Assembly (NCBI GenBank): GCA_021521415.1 | Contig: JAIQDT010005009.1 | Coordinates: forward strand, 47,501-111,500 | From: Bidens hawaiensis | Taxonomy: Eukaryota > Streptophyta > Magnoliopsida > Asterales > Asteraceae | Length of the DNA: 64,000 nt | Direction: 5' to 3' | Shown here: one piece after another, positions 47,510 to 59,342 of the stretch | How positions within the stretch are numbered: position 1 is the stretch's first letter | How the letters are laid out: each line of letters starts with the position of its first letter | The notes under the pieces: generated by a model | Told to the model about the DNA's origin: nothing | Seen by the model: only the letters and a program-made list of their open reading frames with translations | The model's database searches: none | Position numbers and translations under genes: made by a program

Positions 47510-49230
47510 TGCCAACGCCATCATCATCATCATCCGACCCGATGTCTCATGCCCCTAGAAAAGAACCGCAGCTACCCGACTCATCACCACCCCGAGTAGT
47601 CCCGACACTAGCAGCCCCTGCACTGAAGAGGTATCGCCCGTCTGGAGACGTGTACGAAGACAACGGTAACTGGAATTAGTACCCGAGTCTGATCGAGCGT
47701 ATGGTTTACCGTGATCAAGTTCCACCGCTACCTCTCTCGGGCTGTCCTATATCCTTCAACACGCTACCACCCATAACCCAACCAATGGAGCGTGCTTTCG
47801 CAGCTCTCGCTTCCTGTTTAGAGCATGAAGTGGGCTTTATGCGCTCCATGAGAGCGAAGGTTACTGAGGTGAAAGAGGATGGAGCTAATGCTTGGAGGAG
47901 ACTTACCTACCTGACCGAAACCATGAAGGAAGTTCAAGATGCTCATGTGCAGCAACTGAAAGTAATGACCAAAATGCAATTAGAGATGACAGACTTGCAG
48001 AATGAAGTTCGGAAAGCAAGAAGCCTTTCAGCAACAGCTCTAGCTCGTTGCGAGACACTAGAGGCGCGAATTGCCCCGAACGCAGCAGGACAGGAAGAGG
48101 ATCCTGAAGAAGACCCCGAGGAAGAACCTGAAGGAGATCCCGAGGAGGAACCCGAAGAAGAACCAAAGGACAAGCCGGAGTCTGTACTTTAAAGAATTAC
48201 GTGGACTGCAAGCCCCATTCGTTTGACCGCAATGAGGGAGCCATAGGTTTCCTGCGCGGGGCCGAGAAGGCAGAATCAGCTTTTGAGATGTGTAACTGTC
48301 CACCCGCCAGCAGGGTCAAGTTTGCTGCCGGAACACTGCAAGATTCCCCCCTCACCTAGTGGAACTCTAATGTGCAGATTCTTGGGTTGGAATCGGAAAA
48401 TGCTATGAACTGGGAGGACTTCAAGAACATGATTGGAGAAGAGTATTGTACTAGAGAGGAAATCTCTAAGTTGGAATCGGAATTTTGGGCGTTAAATATG
48501 GTCGGTTCTGAGATTGAAGCCTACACCACCCGTTTCCATGAGCTGGCGGTGATGTGCCCGCGGATGGTAGACCCGCCAAGTAAGAGGATTGAGATGTATA
48601 TTGATGGTTTGGTACCACAGATTCTGGGTATGGTGACGTCTTCTAAACCAACCACTATTCAGCAAGCGATCTGAATAGCCCACAAGCTGACGGACCAAGC
48701 AGTGGCACAAGGTGCGTTACCACATAGAGGTTCCACCTCTAAAACCCGTGACAACTCAAGTATGACAACAACAACAATAACAACAACTCTGGGAATGGAA
48801 AGAGGAAGTTTGACAACACCAGGTCCTCATCATCGAACCCTTCACAGCAACAACACCACCGTAGACCCAAACTCACTTGGAACTTCAATAACCAGGGTTC
48901 CAACAATAACAACGGTGGCGGACAGGGCTCGAGTGGCTATGCTGGAAAGTACCCAAAGTGCAACAAGTGCAACTATCACCATGCTAGCCTTTGCGACTGT
49001 ATTAAGTGTTTGCGATGTGGTAAAATGGGTCATTAGGCCAAGGACTGTAGGGTAGACCTAGCGGGTAAGGGTGCTCCTAAACAGCCTGCAACAACGAAAG
49101 GGTGCTTTGAGTGTGGTAAGGAGGGTCATTTCAGGAAGGGTTGTCTAAAACTGAAGCAGAATGAGAGCAATGGAGGCAATAACAGTAACGGAAGTGGTAG
49201 TAAAGGTTGAGCTTTCGTCATTGGATCGAG
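47510..49230 (+). pseudogene. gag: Element C gag (broken)
   Basis: Starts ATG at 47510 (MPTPSSSSSDPMSH). The N-terminal part is Pro/Ser-rich, then a coiled coil at about 47785-48060 (MERAFAALASCLEHEVGF, TYLTETMKEVQDAHVQQL), then an acidic Glu/Pro/Asp repeat at 48090-48190. A single TAG at about 47677 replaces a probable tryptophan. The frame shifts near 48190. The gag core follows at 48200-48670 with stops at about 48358 and 48674. Zinc knuckles lie at about 48960-49055 (CLRCGKMGH, then a stop, AKDC) and 49098-49145 (CFECGKEGHFRKGC). The role would have been particle assembly; it is not functional now. Confidence 0.85.
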
Positions 49231-52200
49231 CGAGGCCCGCAGCAATCCAAATGTGGTTACCGGTAAGTTCCCTGTGAACGAATGTTTTGCTTCTATTTTG
49301 TTTGACACTGGAGTTGATAGGAGTTTTGTATCAAAAGCCTTTAGTAAACTCTTAGACTTAAATCCAACCTTGTTAGATGCTAAATTTCCTGTTGAATTAG
49401 CTGACAGTAAGTCTATAGAAACAACTCATGTACTAGCGGGATGTAAGTTGAAACTGTCGGGGTCATACTTTCGATATCGACCTCGTACCCTTTACGCTTG
49501 GTAGTTTCGATGTTATTGTCGGCATGGACTGGCTATCCGAAAATAGAGCTGAGATTATATACCATGACAAGATTGTTCATATCACTACTCCTTCCGGCGA
49601 GATCATCTCGATACAGGGCGAGAAGAGAGGCATGACCACCAGCATCATCACTCTCATGAAGGAACGGAAATATTTACGAAAGGTCATCCGGCGATTTTAG
49701 CTCACGTTATTGAGAAACCCACGGAAGAGAAGCGGGTCGAAGATATACCGATTGTGAGAGATTTCCCCGAAGTCTTCCCGGAAGATTTTCCAGGACTCCT
49801 ACCTATTCGACAAGTCGAGTTCCAAATGGACTTAGCCCCCGGTGCTGCACCCATAGCACGAGCCCCGAATCGGCTCGCACCGGCGGAGCTTTAGGAGTTG
49901 TCCACTCAACTACAAGACTTGTTGGATAAAGGTTTTATCCGACCCAGATCATTACCATGGGGAGCCCCTGTCCTATTTGTCCGAAAGAAGGACGGGACTT
50001 TTCGCATGTGCATCGACTACCGGGAACTGAACAAGGTGACGGTCAATAACCGTTATCCCCTACCCCGAATTGATGATCTTTTCGACCAGCTTCAAGGATC
50101 GAGTTACTACTCGAAGATCGATATGAGATCTGGTTACCATCAATTGAGAGTGTGTGAAGAAGACATTTCAAAGACGGCATTCAGAACTCGGTACGGTCAC
50201 TATGAGTTTCCAGTTATGCCATTCGGCTTAACAAACACACCAGCCGTATTCATGGACCTCATGAACCGAGTATGCAAAGGCGTACCTCGACAAGTTTGTT
50301 ATCGTTTTCATAGATGATATCCTCGTCTACTCCAAGAACAAGACCGACCATGAAGAACACCTGAGGTTAATCCTGGAATTGCTAAATAAGGAACAACTGT
50401 ACGCAAAGCTTCCGAAATGCAAATTTTGGCTTCGCGAGGTTCACTTCTTAGGACATGTGATTAACGAGAGTGGTATCCATGTCGACCTAGGCAAGGTAGA
50501 GGCCATCAAAATCTGGGAAGCACCTAAGACTCCGACTGAGGTGCGACAATTCCTAGGACTGGCTGGCTACTACCGACGTTTCATCGAGGGATTTTCAAAG
50601 ATTGCTCAACCCCTCACCGCACTGACACACAAGGGTACTAAGTACAATTAGGGTGACGCGCAGGAGTCTGCCTTCCAACTATTGAAAACCAAACTCTGTA
50701 GCGCACCTATCCTAGCCCTCCCCGAGGGAACGGAAAATTTTAAGGTGCATTGTGACGCATCGATACAGGGTCTCGGTTGCGTTTTAATCCAACTCGAGAG
50801 GGTTATAGCCTATGCCTCTCGAAAACTATGGATACACGAGAATAACTATACGACCCATAACTTGGAACTCGGAGCTGTGGTGTTTGCTCTTAAGATATGG
50901 AGACATTACTTGTACGGTACCAAATTCACCATTTACACCGACCACAAGAGTCTCCAACATATCTACGATCAAAATGAGTTGAACATGCGACAACGTCGTT
51001 GGGTAGAGCTACTTAAGGATTATGACTGTGCCATCAAGTACCACCCTGGTAAGGCCAATGTAGTGGCTGATGCTCTCAGCAAAAAAGAAACCGATAAGCC
51101 TAGACGGGTGCAAGCATTACAACTCACGATTCATGCCAATCTACCTGATCAGATTCGTAATGCTCAACTTGAAGCTTAGAAAGACGATAACCTCCCATCA
51201 GAACTCATGATGGGCATGGAGAAGCAACATGAAACCAAATCAAACGGGGTTCGATATTTTGAAAACCAGATTTGGGTCCCTTGATATGGAGACTTGAGAA
51301 ATCTGGTGATGGATGAGGCACATAAATCCCTATATTCCATTCACCCTGGCTCATATAAAATGTACCATGACCTAAAGGCACTTTACTGGTGGCCAAACAT
51401 GAAAGCCGACATGGCCACCTACATGAGAAAATGTTTGACTTATGCAAGGGTCAAGGTGGAATATCAGAAACCATCTGGTCTGTTGCAACAACCAGAACTC
51501 CCAACGTGGAAATGGGAACACATTTCCATGAATTTCATCACGGGATTACCCAAAACACCGACGGGATGCGATATCATCTGGGTGATCGTTGACCGGTTGA
51601 CTAAGTCTGCGCATTTCTTAGCGATCAAGGAATCAGACAAGATGGAAAGACTGACTCGCATCTACATGAAAGAAGTAGTGTCTAGACACGGAGTGCCTGT
51701 CTCAATCATATCTGATCGAGATTCTCATTTCACTTCACACTTTTGGAAGTCACTACAGGGCGCACTAGGCACCCGCCTTGATATGAGCACAGCATACCAC
51801 CCTCAGACGGATGGGCAAAGTGAACGCACCGTTAGACCTTGGAAGACATGTTGCATGCATGCGTGTTGTATTTCGAAAAAGGTTGGGAACCCACTTGCCC
51901 TTGGTAGAGTTTTCGTATAATAAAAGCTACCACGCAAGCATTAAAGCAACGCCGTTTGAAGCGTTGTACGGACGAAAGTGTCGATCACCTCTTTGCTGGG
52001 CATAAGTGGTTGATAGCCAAATCACTGGTCCCGAACTAGTGCTCCAAACCTTGAAAAGATTGTTCAAATCCGGAATCGCATGGCAGCAGCATGAGATCGC
52101 CAAAAGAGTTACGCCGACAAGTGCCGAAAACCACTGGAATTCCAAGTGGATGACAAGGTTCTACTGAAAGTCTCACCTTGGAAAGGTGTAGTTCGCTTTG

Positions 52201-52664
52201 GAAAGCGAAACAAACTAAACCCACGATACGTTGGCACATACCGAATTACTGAACGTATTGGTCCGGTAGTGTACGGATTGGACTTACCAACGAAACATAG
52301 TGGCGTACACAATGTTTTCCATGTATCCAGCTTGAAGAAATGTCTTTCTGACGAAACACAAGAAATTCCTTTGGGTGAGTTACAAGTTGATGAGCAGTTA
52401 CGCTTCATCGAAGAACTAGTTGAAGGTTTGGACTGGGAAACCAAGACACTCAAACACAGCAAGATTCCCATCATTAAAGTTCATTGGAACGCGAGACGTG
52501 GACCAGAGTTCACATGGGAACGCGAGAATCATATGATGACAAAGTATCTCCACCTTTTCGAATGGCTAACCAAGCACCAAAACCGCGAAAGCCGACAAAC
52601 CATCAGAATACACCAGAGGTATGAATTAAATTTCGGGACGAAATTTCTTTCAACATGGGGATGA
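49231..52664 (+). pseudogene. pol: Element C pol (broken): protease, RT, RNase H, integrase, chromodomain
   Basis: Protease FDTGVDRSFVS at about 49300; RT at 49890-50330 ([39 protein letters not shown], then [10 protein letters not shown] after a frameshift near 50280); RNase H at 50730-51090 ([26 protein letters not shown]); integrase HHCC at 51340-51440; catalytic aspartates in MNFITGLP and SDRDSHFTS and glutamate in DGQSERT (51540-51830); frameshift near 51830; GPY-type segment RYVGTY at 52220; C-terminal chromodomain-like block [21 protein letters not shown] (in part, 52485-52555). Stops lie at about 49893, 50649, 51177, 51281 and 52004. Tekay/Del-like by motif, dead by sequence. Confidence 0.88.
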
Positions 52665-52755
52665 TGTGACAAACTGAAAATTTTTTGCCTTTTTCAGACA
52701 CCCATCTCAACTTGACACAAATTTTGGGACGAAAATTCTTTCGACATGGGAATGA
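52625..52755 (+). repeat. Duplicated pre-PPT/polypurine block of element C
   Basis: TTTCGGGACGAAATTTCTTTC plus AACATGGGGATGATGTGAC (52628-52669) is followed by a second copy, TTTTGGGACGAAAATTCTTTC and GACATGGGAATGAAGTGAC (52722-52760). Only the second joins the 3' LTR. The first is followed by AAACTGAAAATTT, an LTR-start-like sequence that does not match this LTR. Confidence 0.8.
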
Positions 52756-55191
52756 AGTGACACTCGTCAATTTCAGGTTAACTCCGTTAATCCGAACTCC
52801 GTTAATTCAAACTTAAGATCACACGAACTGTAACGCATATCTCATTACATTTAAATTAGGGTTTAAATGACGCATGACAATCACTACACAAGTAGTCTTT
52901 CGGAATTTCACCGAAACACACACGAGTCGACTCAAACCATTGGTGAACAAACGATAAGTATCATAAAGAAGTTTATAAGTATGTGTTACGTTTATGTGCT
53001 ACTTGGTGTTTACTTGCATAATGTAATTCATGTGGAAAATAAACTAACTTGTGCTAGAAATTGATTAACTAGAAGGTTAGAGGGGCTAAGTGTAATATAA
53101 TTAATATTATAATTAGGTTATTACACAACCCTAACTCCCCTCCCTCCCATATACGATCGATCTCTTTCCCCCTCCCTCTCTTGGCAGCCGTAACCCACAA
53201 CACACACACATACAATCTCTTTTTCAAGTTTGGTTGAAGAATTCAAGGTGCTAGATAGGTAATTAACATCCCCTTTAGTCATTCTATGAGTTTAATTATG
53301 CTATTGAATGTGTTAATCAAAACCCTACACTTGAAAGTGATGATTTAAGATGAGTTAGGGTTTAATTGTGTGTTTATTGATGAATACTAGTAATTTGATA
53401 ACTAGTTGTATGATTATTGATTGTTAATCACATGTTTCTTGAAATTGAACTTTGAAGTAAAACCCTAATTGTGTATGTAAAGTGAAATTGAGATGCATGG
53501 TTGGTGGATTATGCATTTAGAGGGTTGTATGTATGAGTTATAGTGCATAGGTTAATTGTATGTTGAGTTTTGATGAAAACTGATGCGGGACAGATTATTG
53601 AATTCGTGTTTAAATGATTGTAACACGATGTTAATTTTGTTTTTGGAAGTGGTTATTGACTCTATGATGTAGTAGGTCGAGTCTAGGTTCTAAAAAGTCT
53701 GAATTTGTAATTTTTGGACGTGAAAAAGTTAGTTTTTATTACTTTACAAATCTGTTGTCCAAGTCTGATTCGGGAAGCCAGCTGGTAGGCTGTTTTGCGA
53801 TTAAGATATCTCATAAACGACAAGACCAATGGGGTTTATTTCATTTCTGGAAGTTAATATTTTGAGTTATAAATCTAACCCAATTGGTCTTGCATTAATC
53901 GGGTTTACCATGTAACGGGAATAACAAATAACATTCTGTTGCGCATGATAAAAATATAATAAAAATATTTTTAGAAACCTAACTCAAGTTTGCTTCTGTG
54001 ATGATTTTTGGTGATTTATTGGACGTGTATTGATTTATTAAATAGAGTAATCCTGTCGAGTGAAAATCTGCCTGGATAAATTAGTTGCTGAATTACTTAA
54101 GTTAACATGAAAAGTGTATAGTTGATCGATGTTTGCTATGTGTATGACTTAATTGCCCTTGTGGGAGTTAGTTTACTAGTAATGTACTATAATAACACTT
54201 GACACAATATTTGTTCACGCGTGTAGCTTATCACCAACGTGTTTGTCGAGTCGCACTTATTTCGCAAACGAAACACGAAACGTATCTCATGCATAAGTTT
54301 TATGTGTCGAGTCTAGGGACTCACTCGTAGTATAAATACTTAGAAAATCTCATTTTTATTTTATAGCACTAGTGAGGATTTTCTATGACAAACATCTCTC
54401 TCGGATCCTTTTTTTTTATCTTCGCAAACAGTGAGTTTCACGACCTCTTTTACTCTTTTTAAACGCTTTTATTAGGGAGAGATAACATACTCCAATGATT
54501 TAGATTTTGTTACTTTTATATATCACTTGTAAGGCTAAGTGGCAAACAAACCAACTAAAGTCCTTCATAACATCGAACAGGTTAATATTTGGATAATAAC
54601 GAGTCACTGTTGAGTAGTACTACTGGGTTTGACAAACCCCACCCAACTCTAAACTCGTTTGTAGGTCGAGTGGGTGTAATCTTGGCTAACACATTACCAT
54701 GGTCGTGGTTGACATGGTGGCAAGGCAATTGATAAACAGTCAGATTTGGTGTCGAACACTTAGTAATACATGCTTGATACGATAGCTACCTATTGATATA
54801 TAATTAACTTAACACAATCTGGTAACGCAAACGGAAACGCAAACGCTTTAATTATTTAAACCTGTGAACTCACCAACCTTTGTGTTGACACTTTTAGTAT
54901 GTTATTCTCAGGTAACCGAGGCGGGCGCGCGGCATAGGACATGCGTTCGCTAAATACCATTGCTTTAAAAAATTCTTTTAATTTTTATTTTGATAACTTG
55001 GGTTTTAAGTCGTCCTGTGTGGCGCAACTTTTTGGTTTACAATTTACGCTTCCGCATTTCATTTAAGTCTTGTTGTCTTGTTGGTTTTGAAAACTTTAAA
55101 TATGGTGGTTGATTATAACTAATGATTCCGATCCTGTTAGTTCACACCTTCTGACGGTAAAACTCCGTTAGTGGATTTTGAGGGTGTGACA
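52756..55191 (+). repeat. Element C 3' LTR (2436 bp)
   Basis: Homologous to the 5' LTR throughout, ending GGGTGTGACA. The first base is A where the 5' LTR has T. It lacks insert F and a segment of about 60 bp corresponding to about 45537-45595. Confidence 0.9.
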
Positions 55192-55196
55192 TATTC
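55192..55196. repeat. Target-site duplication of element C (right), TATTC
   Basis: Matches 44336-44340. Confidence 0.88.
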
Positions 55197-56226
55197 TCAT
55201 AATAGCAACAACAAAAATAACAAAGCAAAAGTCAAATAGTTAAGTTATGCTATTAATCAAATCAACAATTAATCTCAACAAAATTATTGTGTCTCAAACA
55301 ATAAAACTTTATATCAATATTCACTCGTTATGCTTCGCTTGCTACTATCATCATTCAATTCAATGCTCTTATTGCTTTTGCATCCGATGCAATTGCTTCG
55401 ATCACCCTTGTTAACACTTGCCATACACCGCTTAGTGCACAAGCCATCCCGCAACGGTATTTGTCGTCTACTCGTACAACCCATGCTTTGTTGTTTGCTC
55501 AACCCTACACACTCGCTATCCATACTTGCTACACTGGTGAAAACCCTAATCACTTTCGCAAGGTGTGCCTCCTACTACTTAAGATATCATACTTATAGTT
55601 ATTTGTTTATTCTCGTCTATCACAATCCAACCCAATATCAACTATAAGGAATCCTTTCCTTTTCAACTTCCAAGATTTATCTTTTTATCAAAAGACATTT
55701 TAGAAACTTTAATATTTTATTAAGTCAACTCACGAGTTCAAATCATTTCATTTGGCAATATTTTACACAAATATGATCTTTTGGTTTACAATCAAAATGT
55801 ATTAAAAAATTTCTCACCATGTTATGTCTTTCAAATGTTTTGTAACCCACATGATGGGACGAGTTATGTGGACCATCCGACGATCAAACTAATATGGATG
55901 CATACGTAATTACCAAAGTCCTCGCATAGAAATCATAGTACGTACGATCGTGTGCCATAATATAGAACCGAAGGTAGTTTGGAGTAATGGTACGAATATT
56001 GAGATGATAAGGACATAGTGGATACGCCACTGGTACATTCTATATATAAGTGTCATTATCGGATTGTCATTTGTAGCATTGCGTCGACTACTCGACATTC
56101 CACGATAAGATATATTTTAAATTTTATTTGCAAATTTAATTTCCTCAGAATTTATCCATTTTAAATACTAAATTTGTTTTAGTATTCTCTAATTTCAGGA
56201 CGAAAATTCCCAAAAGTAGAGGGTAA
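55197..56226 (+). other. Element D internal region, right part, with polypurine tract
   Basis: No supportable gene. An open frame of 105 codons at 55330-55647 is leucine-rich and without motif. The end carries TTTCAGGACGAAAATTCCC followed by AAAAGTAGAGGGTAA (about 56195-56226), the same pre-PPT signal as in B and C. Confidence 0.6.
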
Positions 56227-57044
56227 TGTAACAACTCGGGTTTTCATATTATATATTAAATACTAATACCCGACCTATTTTCGTTTTCGGAAAATTGTTA
56301 ATCAACAGAACATCGCATTTATCGAGCTATTATTTTATTTTATTATTATTGTTTAATATATTTAATTAATATTCAATATAACTTTCAATTATATACAACT
56401 TACATCCTAAACTAAAGTCTAACCCCTTATTGTATCCATCTATATTGTTGAGGGACCATCTAGCAAAATCTGCATAAATATGCATATTAAATTATAATCC
56501 AAGACCCTTTTCCATGATCCAAACCCATATTTGACCCAAGACCTCAAACTCGTGACCTGTTAATATCTTGCACCTTAATCCTCGAATTCTAATTGAAACT
56601 GATTTGAAAGATCATCGATATATCCATATGCGACCTGCACGTATACATAATTAAGGAATATGATCAAATTGATCTCGTTTATATTAATATACTAACCGTC
56701 TTAAACAAAATTTGTGATATACATTATAGAAGCCATAACATTGAAATTAAATTGATATACATGATCTACCTAAGCCAACGACCTTAATTACAGGAATCGA
56801 AGCCATTCAGTGGTTTATCTTCTTTGATGTTCAGCCGTGGGTCAACCTATGGCCATTACACCTCAACTTTTCATTGTTTCTGGTAATTGTTAGAGGTATC
56901 TTCGCTTTGATCCAGTAAACATTAACCCTAACGTAATTTAACTGAAACTATAATGGGTCGATTGATTGATAATCAAGGGTTCTTATTTGATTTGGGAATT
57001 TTTAACAGTTATTATATTTAAAGATTCGTTTTCAATGTTTTACC

Positions 57045-57170
57045 AACTGGCTTTGTAGCACAGTTGGTTGTCTGTGTGTTTCATCAACAGAACCAGTCGG
57101 GTGCGCAGGTTTGAGCCCTCCTGAATGTGGTTATGCTACTTTATTTTCTTCTTTGTTTTTTAATGGTTTT
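57045..57170 (+). mobile_element. tRNA-derived SINE candidate in element D 3' LTR
   Basis: TAGCACAGTTGG (57056-57067) fits the RNA polymerase III A box and GGTTTGAGCCC (57108-57118) the B box, 40 bases apart as in tRNA genes. T-rich sequence follows. The ends do not pair into a tRNA acceptor stem, so a tRNA gene is unlikely. No clear target duplication was found. Confidence 0.55.
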
Positions 57171-57562
57171 AATAATTTATTTATTATTTATAATTAATAA
57201 TAAATATCAAATAAATATTTTTCTTTTGTTAACCGACACCTTGAATTCACGTTTCTTGTCAAAATATCGTTAAAAGTTTTTCGTATATATATATATATAT
57301 ATAAGGTATTATAACTATATCTTAATAATAATAAACCATGATTATTTTATTAAAACCCGACACCATTTTGGTGTTTTCTTGTCGTTGAACTTCTTGTACA
57401 AACTTCTCGTATTTATTACGAGTATTATATATATATATATATAATTTTATTTAATAAAAATACATAATAAAAGTATTAAATAGATTTTCGTTAAAAGATT
57501 TAAACAAAATATGTATTAATATCTTACTACATACTATATTTAATTATCTACGCATTATTATA

Positions 57563-57565
<3 letters not shown>

Positions 57566-57617
<52 letters not shown>
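57566..57617. repeat. (TA)n microsatellite
   Basis: About 25 uninterrupted TA units. Confidence 0.95.
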
Positions 57618-57621
<4 letters not shown>

Positions 57622-58231
57622 ATTCTATTTTATTCGAATAATTATAAGTGTATCTTAAGTTATATTTAATCAAATAATTATTTTTATTTATATATTATTA
57701 TTATTATTATAATAAGCATATCCTATATCTTAATTGTTTAAATTATTTTTGTAACTAATTTTATATTAGATCAAGAATAATTAATGGTGGTTTTATAATT
57801 ATTAAGACTAATGATTTCGCAATAACAATAATCGTAGAAATCAAGCGTCCAATAAATAACGTATTAATCACAAACATAACTCAAGTCTTATCGAAATATT
57901 AATTCATTAAATCATGTTATATCTTTTAAAATTAATTTATATTGTATTATATTTAAATAGGAAATCCTTGTCGGTCCATGCTGAAGGGTTTAACAGTTTA
58001 TCTCTCTCACATCATCGCTTGTATTTTGTTCATCGAATAAGGTGAGTAATCACTCCCCTTTTTACTTAATTTAAAACTTTTGGAGATATATGCATATTTA
58101 CAGTACGTTCCTATTATTATTATCCACATTATCAACTGTTATCCTTGTGTGTATATTAGTTTAATTCCTAACTTGCTATATGCTTACTTGCTTATTTGAA
58201 CGTATTCGGAGAGGTCCAACATATTTTAGTA

Positions 58232-59225
58232 TGATCATACAACTGTCGTAGTAGTCGGCGTCCAATCGCATGACAATGGTTTCATCGACAACTTATTCTT
58301 GGTAGCCGATGCCCGATTCGCATGGCAACGGTTTAGCCCTTTCTTTATTACCTATTTGAATTGTGTACATATTTTGGCTTAAATTTTTTATCTCACGGGA
58401 ACAGTTTACGCTTTCTTTTATGTATTATATTGCATCTCACTTAACTAGTGTTTTACTCACTCAACATGTGTTGTTGACAAAATTATATTATTTTATACAT
58501 ATGCAGGTTATCATATGAGTTTAATGCAAGTTGGTGAAGACATATTGATGAAATTACGTTAGAAGAATTTTAATCAAGATCATTAGAAATATAAATTTGT
58601 TTTTGTTGTAATTATGGATTATGTACTTGTTTGTATTTGATCTATTTGAAAATTTAATAAATTTAATAGATATTTTCACCTTTAATATTGCATGATAGTA
58701 ACTTGTGAGTTGTGAGAAATCAGTTCCATCATACAACTGTCATAGTGGCCGGCGTCCAATCGCATGAAAATGGTTTCACCGACAACTTATTCTTGGTAAC
58801 CAATGCCCGGTTCACATTACAATGGTTTAGCCCTTTCTTTATTACCTATTTGAATTGCGTACATGCTTTGGCTTAAATTGATTATCTCACGGGAACAATT
58901 TGCGCTTTCTTTTATGTATTATATCTCATCTCACTTAACTAGTGTTTTACTCACTCAACATGTGTTTTTGACAAAATTATTTTTATTTTATATGCATATG
59001 CAGGTTATCGTATGAGTTTAATGCAAGTTGGTGAAGACTTAGTGATGAAATTACATTAGAATAATTTTAATCAATATCATTAGTAATATAAATTTGTTTT
59101 TGTTGTAATTATGGATTATGTACTTGTTTGTATTTGATCTATTTGAATATTTAATAAATTTAATAGATATTTTCACCTTTAATATTGCATGATAGTAATT
59201 TGTGAGTTATGAGCAATCAGTTCAC
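58232..59225. repeat. Two 495-bp copies in tandem at the end of element D 3' LTR
   Basis: 58232-58726 and 58731-59225 are the same LTR segment. The second copy is nearly identical to the 5' LTR (42095-42590): ATGAAAATGGTTTCACC and GGTAACCAATGCCCGG. The first has GACAATGGTTTCATC and GGTAGCCGATGCCCG. The joint reads ATCAGTTCCATCATACAACT. Confidence 0.85.
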
Positions 59226-59342
59226 GGTCCGGCATTTCCGCCTTAGGTTGGGGTGTGACATTATACAACAACTATTAGCAAAGAGAAATACATACACAAT
59301 CCTGATAATAATATAGAATATTATCCCTAAAATCTCCCTCTA

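Larger units (their letters stand above)
44341..55191 (+). mobile_element. Element C: degenerate Tekay/Del-type chromovirus
   Basis: Complete outline (LTRs, primer site, gag-pol, purine tract, 5-bp duplication) nested in element D. Coding parts are broken by stops and frameshifts. The LTRs differ in many positions. The 5' LTR (2973 bp) is longer than the 3' LTR (2436 bp) mainly because of insert F (503 bp plus a 5-bp duplication); without it the lengths are 2465 and 2436. The family is related to B in protein but not in LTR sequence. Confidence 0.92.
40945..59260 (+). mobile_element. Element D: large non-coding LTR derivative (LARD-like), interrupted by element C
   Basis: Defined by a partial 5' LTR ending GGCGTGACA (42627), a primer site, a purine tract and a 3' LTR (56227-59260) ending GGTGTGACA. 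With element C removed, the internal region is about 2.7 kb and encodes no retroviral protein, as in large retrotransposon derivatives that depend on others. The tRNA-Met-type primer site and the GGACGAAAATT motif before the purine tract match the chromoviruses B and C. Its 5' LTR start is missing and joined to the EDM2-like fragment, so no target duplication can be shown. Confidence 0.75.
56227..59260 (+). repeat. Element D 3' LTR, enlarged mosaic
   Basis: Starts TGTAACAACTCGGG after the purine tract and ends GGGTGTGACA. It contains a tRNA-like SINE candidate, a long (TA)n run (57566-57617) and a 495-bp internal duplication near its end. Confidence 0.82.

Noticed and set aside
47903..48303. 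Serine-rich minus-strand frames
   Set aside because: Produced by the reverse of the acidic Glu/Pro repeat in element C gag.
55330..55647. 105-codon plus-strand frame in element D
   Set aside because: Leucine-rich with no motif; the internal region shows no other coding signal.
56793..56930. About 40-codon open block after a CAG acceptor (GIEAIQWFIFFDVQPWVNL)
   Set aside because: Looks exon-like, but it is a single block inside an LTR without a partner exon or recognised family.
57050..57130. Functional tRNA gene
   Set aside because: A and B boxes are present, but no acceptor stem or convincing anticodon arm can be paired; treated as a SINE candidate.
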